DNA of 64,000 bases. Origin: Tigriopus japonicus (lineage: Eukaryota; Arthropoda; Copepoda; Harpacticoida; Harpacticidae). Below are positions 22,494-30,951 of the stretch, in pieces. Below the pieces are notes generated by a model that saw nothing but the letters and a program-made list of their open reading frames with translations, ran no database searches and was not told where the DNA came from. Each line of letters begins with the position of its first letter. Position 1 is the first letter of the stretch. Where the stretch lies: the NCBI GenBank assembly GCA_010645155.1, contig CM021317.1, positions 1 through 64,000 on the forward strand, given 5' to 3'. A program made the translations under genes and the position numbers.

Positions 22494-23375
22494 ATGGAGG
22501 CTATCTTGAGTCAGATTAGCGATGAGGCTAAGAAATGTCTGCATTTAGCCTTAGAAGGGAAGGACCCCTCTGTTGTAAAGAAGGCTTTCATTGTTGAGGC
22601 TCTGGTTGCTTGGGTTAGTCAGACCAGAAAGCTCGTTGATTCAAAGGTGGCCTCAACTGTAGACAACTCCACTGAAACAGAGGCAACTGAGGTCGAGTTG
22701 GTTGAAGTAGCTCAACCAAAAATTGCCCAGAAAGCTCTAGCTTGTACGGAAGTCTGTCCTGACCACAAAAGGCAGCCTTGTAGTCCGGATAGAAAAGGTT
22801 GTAGCTCTTTTGAACACCCACACTGGTGTCAAAAATTGTTGAAGTTTGGGCTCTTGAAATACAACAAGAAAGGGTGCTCAAAGGTCGAGTGCCCCTTCTT
22901 CCACCCGTACATGTGTCGTAGATCAATGAGTAGTGGGACATGTTTCAATGTGGATTGTAGACAGGTTCATGTACGAGGTACTCAGAGGAAACCGAGACCA
23001 GCAAAATCTGGGTCTCCTAGATATGGTTATAGGTTAGCATCCAATCCCCAACCAATTCCCCAAACATTTTATCCTTTTAGCATCCCCCCTCCCCGTTCTC
23101 ATCCTCCTCCTCCCAACTCCTTGTCCCATTTCCCTTCCCTCACCTCAAAACCTATTCCTATTTCTACCCTTCTCCCCAACATCCATAACCCCGCTCCTCA
23201 TCCCACTTTTTCCTATGGGCAACCTAGGTCCTACTCCAATGTAGTCGCCCCTTCCCCTCCTCAACAATCCCTTCCTGTAGAGCAAAATTTTGTTAGTAAG
23301 CAGGATTTTTTAAAGTTAGACAGGAAGGTCCAGGAACTGATAGACTTGGTCCATCGGAAGACTTTAAGCCCATAA
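22494..23375 (+). CDS. LINE copy 2 ORF1, intact, 293 aa
   Basis: Start chosen at ATG 22494 (MEAILSQISDEAKKCLHLAL), which matches the copy 1 start. Residues 1-70 are acidic and helical in character. Residues about 85-170 hold the Cys/His block: CPDHKRQPC, SFEHPHWC, GCSKVECPFFHPYMC and CFNVDCRQVH. This is at least three finger-like units of the form C-x(n)-C-x-F/V-H-P-x-C. A proline-rich linker follows (PPPRSHPPPP, residues 195-260), then a short basic/helical end. Expected role: RNA-binding ORF1 protein of the retrotransposon particle. The ORF ends with TAA at 23373-23375, which lies past the candidate frameshift site. Confidence 0.8.
   Translation: MEAILSQISDEAKKCLHLALEGKDPSVVKKAFIVEALVAWVSQTRKLVDSKVASTVDNSTETEATEVELVEVAQPKIAQKALACTEVCPDHKRQPCSPDRKGCSSFEHPHWCQKLLKFGLLKYNKKGCSKVECPFFHPYMCRRSMSSGTCFNVDCRQVHVRGTQRKPRPAKSGSPRYGYRLASNPQPIPQTFYPFSIPPPRSHPPPPNSLSHFPSLTSKPIPISTLLPNIHNPAPHPTFSYGQPRSYSNVVAPSPPQQSLPVEQNFVSKQDFLKLDRKVQELIDLVHRKTLSP
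23306..23312 (+). promoter_or_regulatory. candidate -1 frameshift heptamer, LINE copy 2
   Basis: T-TTT-TTA in ORF1 phase (codons GAT TTT TTA). The -1 frame is open from 23300, just after a TAA at 23297-23299, straight into the endonuclease. ORF1 would end 63 nt downstream at 23375. The same layout is in copy 1. The first AUG in the ORF2 frame is at 23642, inside the endonuclease domain. The copy 1 hairpin is weakened here by one substitution. Function is inferred from layout only. Confidence 0.5.
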
Positions 23376-25508
23376 AAGGGCTCTATTTGAACGTGCAGTG
23401 TCTGATTTCCAAAAAAGACAGCACAAAGGTCAAAGTATTGGAGGAGCTAGCCATTGATAGAGAGGTCTCCTTCATTTCTATCACAGAGACTTGGCTTCGT
23501 CCAGGAGTTTTAGACGAAGAAGTAGCAATAGCTGGTTTTAGGCTAGTTCGATGTGATAGAGTACGCCCTGATAATCCCATTTTCCCACATGGGGGCGTAT
23601 GTCTATATGTCCGGAAAGACTTACATTTTAGTCATGTTCAAATGTCGAATGGAGAAGTAGAAGTTTTGATTTGTCACATTAAGGCTCTTGATCTTACGGT
23701 CGTAACTATATATCGGCCACCTTCTTGTAGCTCTTCTTCGTTTCTATCAGCTCTTCAATTCATTGGAAAGGAGTTAGATCGAGAGGTTTGTTCTCGACTC
23801 TTTGTTGTTGGCGACTTCAATTTTCCGGCTAGCATTGTTGAGTGGGAGGTTAGTCCGGATGGGTACATTCCCATTTCGAAAACAGCATCGCCATCTTTCG
23901 AAAAATTAGAAGAGTTTGCGCGATATTGCGTAATCTCTATCAACACGTTGGTGTTGCAACCAGAGCAGAGAGTGTTCTGGACTTAGTTTTTTCCAATGAC
24001 CCGGATCTGATCCAGTATGTCCATGTTGCCCCATGTAGTTTTTCAGATCATCACATTCTTGAGATAGGGTCGACCATCACTCAAAAGCCGGCGAGCTCTA
24101 GAGTTAAACCTGCTCAAAAGGTGGGCGTGGCCAAGTTTAAGTTCAAAGATGAACACTGGCCCATTATTGTTGAAAGATTAGGCGAGTTGGACTTGATTTC
24201 CATTCTAAAGCAGGAACCATCAATAGATAACGCTATAAATAAGCTTATTTCACTTTTTGAAGAGGTTTGTTTGTCCAGTGGTATTCCAGAAATAGTGGCA
24301 AAAGGTAGGCCATTGTCTAGAATTCCAAAGGTTAGGAGGAAGTTGTTCAAACGGAGTTGTCAACTTTCGAATAGACTTCGACGTACTTCAAATCCATTTG
24401 TTGTAGCCAGCCTCCAAAGCAAATTGATGTGGTCCAATCAAAAATTAGGGCCTCCATTGATTCCGATCAGTTAGAGAAGGAAAGTAGAGTGATCCAGGAG
24501 GTTAAGACTAATCCAAAGGCGTTTTTCTCGTTTGCAAATACAAAGAGAAAAATGAAGCACCCTGTAGGACCTTTTGAGGTCGGCGGTAAAACCGTCAATG
24601 ATAGTGAGGTTATGGCCAGTATGCTTGGAGATCAGTTCTCAAGTGTATTTTCGATTCCAAAAAGGGTAGAAAAAGCAGGTCATGGCTGTAGCATTGTTGT
24701 TGATGAGACTGGCATTGATTGTCAGGACAATTGCTTAGAGGATCTGGTAGTCACAGATCAAGATGCTTTTGAGGCCATCAAGAGCTTAAAGCTCTCGAGT
24801 TCTCCTGGACCTGATGGTGTGACATCTCAGTTTTTGATGAAATGCTCACATATTCTTGCCCCAGTTTTCTCCTACTTGATGCATTGCATCTTAGATCAGG
24901 GCAAGTTTCCCTCCTCTCTAAAAGTAGCTCATGTCGTTCCAATTTTTAAGGGCGGAGATAAGTCACTCCCTAGTAACTATAGGCCCATTTCTCTGACCTC
25001 CAGCGTTGCAAAGGTGTTTGAGAAGATTATGAAGTCTAAGCTTGTAGATTATTTGGAAGTCCATGATTTAATTCCTTCTGGACAGCATGGGTTTCGAGCT
25101 CATTTTAGTACAGTAACCCAATTGGTTGATCATATTGAGCAAATCATTGAAGGGCTCGAAAGTCATGAGTCAGTTGATGTAGTCTATCTTGACTTTGCCA
25201 AGGCCTTCGATAAGGTAGATCATGGTCTTTTGCTCTATCAACTCAAAAAATTAGGGGTCCAGGGTAAGGTCCTGAATTGGATTGATAGTTTTATAAGCGA
25301 AAGGAAGCAAATAGTTAAAGTCGAAGGATCTTTTAGCGGCATGTATGATGTCGAGTCAGGTGTTCCGCAAGGTTCAATTTTAGGTCTGCTCTTGTTTATT
25401 CTCTTTATTGCTCCTCTCCAGAATTTTAGAACAAAAGCCAGTATTTCTTCATATGCTGATGACACAAAATTAGTTTGTGGAAGGAATGGGCAGGACTCGA
25501 AATGTTAA
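23313..25508 (+). pseudogene. LINE copy 2 ORF2 (endonuclease-reverse transcriptase), two frameshifts
   Basis: The endonuclease starts at LYLNVQCLIS, with ITETWL (catalytic Glu), GGVCLYVRKDL, VGDFNFP and SDHHILE (catalytic His). A +2-nt difference from copy 1 near 23920 and a 1-nt loss near 24426 shift the frame. The RT then runs in one frame with SSPGPDGVTSQFL, VVPIFKGGDKS, YRPISLTSSVAKVFE, SGQHGFR, YLDFAKAFDKVDHG, SGVPQGSILG and SSYADDTKLV (catalytic YADD). It ends at TAA 25506-25508. Defects differ from those of copy 1, so neither copy is currently functional. Confidence 0.82.
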
Positions 25509-25592
25509 GATGAGGACTTGAAGAAGGTCTACTCTTGGGTTGGCGAGAGGAACATGGCATTGAACGGGATGAAATTCCGCACACTTCCGTAC

Positions 25593-25636
25593 AGTGGGTT
25601 GGTCCGTGACCAACCCACTATACAAGGGTTGTATAG
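25593..25636. repeat. two adjacent perfect hairpins at LINE copy 2 junction
   Basis: The first is AGTGGGTTGGTC, loop CGT, then its exact complement (25593-25619). It overlaps a second, CTATACAA, loop GGG, TTGTATAG (25618-25636). They begin 12 bp after LINE homology stops. They could belong to whatever sequence truncated the LINE. Confidence 0.85.
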
Positions 25637-26436
25637 ATCTTCCAACAGTAACTCATTGGTAGATCAAATTTCATATAAACATTAATTATTGAAACTATAA
25701 TAATGTAACTCTCTTTACAGGGAATCCCATTCCTTGTAGCGGTATTAAAAAATCCGCCCCCCCCCCCAAAAAAAAAAAGCCCACTTTGAGCCCCACAGAT
25801 TCGATGCCCAACATTAGTTTTTGTAAGTCTTCTCTACTTTTCATCTCATGGAAAAGCTTCACGTCGTCGCCAAACTTTCGCATTTTAGATCCATCTAGAT
25901 CCATTAGAACCAAAGGTCATGAATGAGGAAAATAATGGGCCAAGGGTGCTCCCTTGATTGAGGCACACGCAATGATCTGATGATCTTGGCTTCATTTTGA
26001 ATCCAGGTCAATCACAACCACATCCAGCCAAGACGTCACTCATTTGCATCCTTGCGTTAGTTTGGCCTGGTCTCTTTCACACATTCCTTTTAACCAGCTT
26101 GTTTTGGTATTTTGCTTTGGTCAGGGCTTTTTCAGTTATGTTTATGATTGTTTACCATCTGTCAAGCAGTACCGCACTCGCAGTAGCAGGCCAATCTTGA
26201 ACTTGATTCCCATTTCCGGTTAAATTCACAATCATCACAACACATCGCTCGAAGTGACGAGACATACTCCCAATGAGTAGGAAACAAGTAAAATGAAACT
26301 TATTTTATCAAGTGCATAAATTCCCTAGAAAAAAAATCATTTTGCAAATTTCCTAAGGTCAACTGTTGCTAAAATTGCCAAATGTTGAGTTTCAGAAGAT
26401 GAGTGCAAATCCACTAGTCCAAGATCAAACTACCCT
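25637..26436. other. non-coding, includes C11/A12 homopolymers
   Basis: No gene is recognised. A run of about 11 C followed by about 12 A lies near 25758-25780. Short open frames carry no motif. Confidence 0.4.
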
Positions 26437-26665
26437 GAAAGATCAGGGATCTCTACTTCATCATCAAAGTACTTTCAAAATGAGTCATAAGCCATTTATG
26501 AAGTGAAACCCAGTTCTTGGTTCGATATTTTTTTCTTGAGGTATGCAGAGTCTCTTTGTTATCCCATAGAAATATTCAAAGGATGTCTCAAATTTCTCCA
26601 ATCCAAAGCATGAGCCAAATATACAAAAATATAAAAATTTGAAAATTTGGCATGACTGATTAACA
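26437..26665. repeat. dispersed repeat C, copy 2 (uninterrupted)
   Basis: Matches 9573-9760 joined to 10858-10898. At 26620-26621 it has a single TA where the other copy carries the 1095-bp pogo-like MITE flanked by TA on both sides. It is therefore a paralogous empty site. The shared end is GGCATGACTGATTAAC. Confidence 0.88.
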
Positions 26666-27388
26666 ATAGGTTCGCACCGAACTTAAACGAACCGACCGAA
26701 GGACCCTAAAATCGAACCGAACCATCGAGTTTCGAACCGAACATGAAGTTCGATCCCATCAGTAACAAAATGTGCTTCACATCACACAAAATTCGAACTC
26801 CCAATCCACTTATTTGCTTTGTGATAATAGTTGTTCATCTTTTGTTGAAGGCAACATGTTTTTATAGCTAGAATTATTCCCTCTACAAAGTTATAAAAAC
26901 ACATTGTGTTTTTTCCATTGCTTGATTGTAATTTTTTGTCAAAAAGAACCTCAGCTAACTATTGGGCGCGAACTGTTGTTTGACCTATTGTTTGTGACCT
27001 TTTTTTTACCTACAATCAACTATTGTTAGTATTCTACAAACGGAAGAAGGCCCTGGAATGATCCCAACAATATTTTGTTTCAACAAGGATTTTGGATCAC
27101 CTCATCCACGGACATGATTGTAGATTCACCCATGTCAAGGAAAATAATAATATCAAAATAATGTTTTTCTTTTTAATTAACAAACAAATGCCTATCAAAC
27201 AAATCAGACCAGGTCGCAATCATCAGCTTGCGATCTGAATTCCACTTGGCGATGCTAAGTGAGCTATTGATTATCGTTAGTCATCCAAACAAGGTTTCCC
27301 GATCATTCCATATCTGAATCAGTTTCAGGATGAGCTAGAGAACGTCAAAGATCAGAAAAAGGACATAAGCATACCGCATCGTTTAATA
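26666..27388. other. non-coding downstream of THAP gene
   Basis: No gene. Around 26690-26765 there is a run of GAACCGA-like units ending in TCCCATCAGTA, the same terminus seen on the hAT-like MITE at 38814-39259, so this may be a fragment of that family. Confidence 0.35.
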
Positions 27389-28321
27389 TTACTCAAATAA
27401 AGGCTCACTTTTCGTCATAGGTTCATCCACATTTTCCACTTTCAAATGGGTCAGAGCATCTTGGATTTTCGACCAAAGCTTGGGTTTCTTAAAGGTGAAC
27501 TGAGACATATTGGTCTGGAAATCCCTGATCACGCGGGCAAGTTCCACCTGATTCGGGTCGGATTGCGTTCCGACTCGCTCTAAAATCTCCAAGATACCGC
27601 CAATCTGGTGGACAAACTCGATCCGTTTTCTCTGCGTCACACTAGACACGAGATCTCGAGAAAACGGCAGGTTTTGATACTCGAGTTTAAACGATAAATC
27701 CGGAAAAAGTGTCATACTATATCGTACCCGATTGGGTCGATACGGATCCGGCGGACTCAAACTCATAAAAATAAAGTAGTCCGAGTTCTGCACAATGGTC
27801 AAATCTTTCAAATGGGCCAACTCATCAAGCCTTTCCGCCACATGCGTTAAATTGACAACGCGATTCGGCGGCAAAATCACCTCCGGTAAGGTCTCGGGTG
27901 GAAGTGTGGCCACTTTGCGACGTCGATGTTGACCCAACGGATCCTCAGACTTCTCAGTGGAAGAAGGGGCGGGTAAATCGGGCCAAAGACTCGGAATGGC
28001 CTCGGGTTTGAGTCGTCTTTGGATGGCAATCGGATGCCCAAGATTAGCATTGCCGGCTAACAGGGCCTTCTTTTGCCGCCGAGTGGTATTGGAATCGACG
28101 CTAGTGGTGACAAAATCGGTAGGTAAGAAATGGCGGGAGCAAATCTTCAAATTTGGGGTGGGCGTGTAGTGGGTCCGTGGGATGGCTTTGACCCAGGCTT
28201 GAAATAGGATGGGATCGCGAGGGAAGCTGTGCATGGAGACGGGATGAGTAGGAGGAGGAGGGTCGCGTCGACGGGGTCGATAGCCCGAGCGGCAACCGGG
28301 AGCCACGCACGAATGGCCCAT
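27389..28321 (-). CDS. THAP-type zinc-finger protein, 310 aa
   Basis: Single-exon open frame with a complete N-terminal THAP domain, a C2CH DNA-binding finger shared by P-element transposases and host regulators. Visible: C5-x4-C10, conserved HSFP at 31-34, W43, C61-x2-H64-F, and the closing AIPSLWP box near 109-115 that corresponds to AVPTIF. The start at ATG 28321 puts Cys 5 residues in, the usual THAP spacing. Residues 170-310 have no motif I recognise and show no transposase DDE core, so this is more likely a host regulator or domesticated gene than an active transposon. No nearby terminal repeats pair across it. The frame has no breaks. An upstream exon cannot be excluded. Confidence 0.75.
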   Translation of the reverse strand: MGHSCVAPGCRSGYRPRRRDPPPPTHPVSMHSFPRDPILFQAWVKAIPRTHYTPTPNLKICSRHFLPTDFVTTSVDSNTTRRQKKALLAGNANLGHPIAIQRRLKPEAIPSLWPDLPAPSSTEKSEDPLGQHRRRKVATLPPETLPEVILPPNRVVNLTHVAERLDELAHLKDLTIVQNSDYFIFMSLSPPDPYRPNRVRYSMTLFPDLSFKLEYQNLPFSRDLVSSVTQRKRIEFVHQIGGILEILERVGTQSDPNQVELARVIRDFQTNMSQFTFKKPKLWSKIQDALTHLKVENVDEPMTKSEPLFE

Positions 28322-28955
28322 GACACGTCAATGGGCAGGAATCGACAAGATATACACTGAGATGTGAAGTCTGGTGTTGTGTTTTGGAAAGGAGATATCT
28401 GATGTTGTTTTGATTTGTAAAGAGCAAGCAGTGCCTCCAGATGTTTCAGATCAAAAAGCGCAAAAACGCACGGCTCAAAATTGAAGCATTTCAGAGCATA
28501 GGAAACATGCACATATGCAATGACTCAAAAGTGGCTGGAAATCAAATGGTTGCATCAAAATGGCTCAATTGAACAACCAGTTACATTAAGACAACCATGC
28601 ACAATTTTCTCCGAGTACAACTTCTGCTTCATTGCGCACTTTGACAAAATATATTCATTATGTTACTCTGACAATGACAAATGATACTGAAAGCCTTGAA
28701 ACACGTTCATAGACTAAAGCTAAGCTCTGACGCATCAAAGAATATTCTAGAATTGTCAAAATGGATACCTTTGAACATCAATTGCTTCAATTATATCAAG
28801 TACAAATCCGCTGATTCAACCTCACAAACTGTGTAAGCTGGTCATGGTCCTCATATTTTAAAAAAAGTCGTTGACACGACTGGACAATTCCTCCTGGTCG
28901 AAAAATGGCTATTATCAAAAGTTATTGTAATGCAATTTTGCTTCTTGGGTCTGAA
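28322..28955. other. non-coding upstream of THAP gene
   Basis: Presumed promoter and 5' UTR of the THAP gene. A few short tracts are present but no TATA-like or initiator element that I can place with confidence. Confidence 0.35.
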
Positions 28956-30162
28956 CTAGAGCTGTGCATCGGATCCGAAAGGTCCCCAAAATCCAATCCG
29001 AACTTGATTTCTTTAATCCGAATCCGAATCCGAATCCGAGAGCTTCCATTCAATCCGAACGAATCCGAATCCGAAAATTTGCTACTCAATCCGAACGAAT
29101 CCGAATCCGAAAATTTTTGCCCAATCCGAACGAATCCGAATCCGAAAATCTTCTGCCCAATCCGAACGAATCCGAATCCGAAAATTTGGCGCAAAATCCG
29201 AAAAAAATCCGAAAATTTGGCGAAAATCCGAAAAAAATCCCAATTTTTTTTTGCTAATTCCGATTTAAATCTGATTATTTTGTTATTTTGGCCTAAATTG
29301 GAAATAACACTTTCAACTAGAAGTGCCAAAAACATATTATTTTAAATATAATATATCTTTTTAATATTTCCACGTTTAGCCTTGATTTTTTTTAACATTT
29401 TGGCATTTTCCAGGAAAAAATAAGCATTTTCTTGTTTTTTGGCAAAATATTTCAGGACAATTAGAGCAAATTAATGAATGCTCTTTGCACAATAGAATTT
29501 CCCAAAATGAACCAAATATGTTAAAATGTTTATGAAAAGGTATTGATTCAAAAAATCACAATCATATCAACAGTCAAATGCAGAAAAAACTGCGTAATTG
29601 AATGGGGTGAAAACATTTTTATCTTTAAATCAGTTTGGTGTCAAGTGGGCTGATATTTACGCACTTAATTGCAATCCAGGGGTGAATACTTGGCAAAATC
29701 TTTACTTTATTCAAATAGGATGAACACGTTTTGTAACTTTTTGATGCTTTTTTTACTACAAAACCTTTCTATGATTCTCTTAATATAGAAATATTTGATC
29801 TCAATGCTCTCATTTAATTGGTAAAATCTGAAACATTAAAATACCTTGTGGAGTCATTAAAAAATTCAGAGTTGAAGGCAGGAGATTGCATTTAAATCAT
29901 CAAACAAAAAAGGTCTCATAATGAAAATATTGTGAATTGAAATAAAAAAGTAAAATGAAAAATTCGGATTGGTTTCGGATTACGTCGGATCCGAAATTTT
30001 TTTCGCAAATCCGAATCCGAATCCGACAGGTTTTGGCAAATCCGAACGAATCCGAATCCGAAAATTCGCGCTAAAATCCGAACGAATCCGAATCCGAAAA
30101 TTCTTGCGTCAATCCGAACGAATCCGAATCCGATCGGATTCGGATCCGATGCACAGCTCTAG
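28956..30162. mobile_element. 1.2-kb TIR element with subterminal minisatellites
   Basis: The ends are perfect inverted repeats of 24 bp beginning CTAGAGCTGTGCATCGGATC. They are flanked by TCTGAA on each side (28950-28955, 30163-30168), a likely 6-bp target duplication. Just inside both ends are arrays of AATCCGAACGAATCCGAATC units (about 28995-29250 and 30000-30135) that run in the same direction, not inverted. The 700-bp AT-rich centre has no transposase. It is probably a non-autonomous DNA transposon of a family I do not recognise. Confidence 0.8.
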
Positions 30163-30168
30163 TCTGAA

Positions 30169-30951
30169 CGCCTGCGCCCGCAAGAGCCCGCAAGAGGCCC
30201 GCATAATTTCACTCTACGTACACTTGAGAGCTCTAGCTAAAAGCAAATGAACATTGTCATACATTTGATACATTTTTTAGGCACAAATAGGTCGTGGATT
30301 GTCTAAAACATTGGTGAAATCTATTTTCCGTTTGATTTTTGTTGGCTTTTTTTCATACAACATTCTCAAAGAACGAAATTGGACTTGGTAAAGCCGTTTT
30401 AGAACAACGGCTCTATAGATTTCGAGAATATATCCGGTACAGACACCCATGAGACCACCTTAGGAATGGGTAAAAAGAAAAATTGAGAAGATTGTTTTTT
30501 TTAAATGTTTATTGCAATAATTGTCACATTGAATGAATATTATAATTACAATTGATGTAATTGAGTCATGGGTTTTTATGTGTATGCTGAGTGATTTAAC
30601 ATATTTTTTTTTACCTGTGACCTAATTAATAGGACATTTTACATCTGCAGCATTGTTTCTTCACCTCAAATGTCTTTGGCTTCTCCTGCTTAATAAACGC
30701 CGTGGTTATTCTCTGACTAAGAGTGACTTTTCGACATGTGTTTGTACATACTTTCAAACTTTTTCTGCCCCTTGTTAGCGCTTTTGAGTACATTTTTCTG
30801 CGCCTTTGGGTAACTGAACGGCTATATTTTTACCCACTTTACTTGCGCAACCTCTGATCATGTTCCGTTGGACAAATTTTGACATACTTTTTTCCCATTG
30901 TCAATTTTCACTGCATTTTGAGTTATATTTAAAAAAGACTTATTCATTAGA
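30169..30951. other. non-coding 3' of PLD3-like gene
   Basis: No gene is recognised. The 3' UTR of the PLD3-like gene should lie at its right edge. No canonical AATAAA is obvious on the minus strand within the first 100 bp; an AATAAG variant occurs near 30940. Confidence 0.35.

Larger units (their letters stand above)
22290..25581 (+). mobile_element. non-LTR retrotransposon (LINE), copy 2, 3' truncated
   Basis: Same family and strand as the copy at 4.1-7.9 kb. The homology starts in the leader around CAGTTAGGTGTGA and ends abruptly at GAAATTCCGCA (25581), inside what is the post-RT coding region of copy 1. The 3' UTR and the natural end are therefore missing. ORF1 is intact here. ORF2 is split by two indels. 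Confidence 0.88.

Noticed and set aside
28995..29250. Regular AATCCGAACGAATCCGAATC array looked at as a CRISPR-like repeat
   Set aside because: Units are contiguous with no unique spacers, the context is a eukaryotic transposon-like element, and no cas genes occur.
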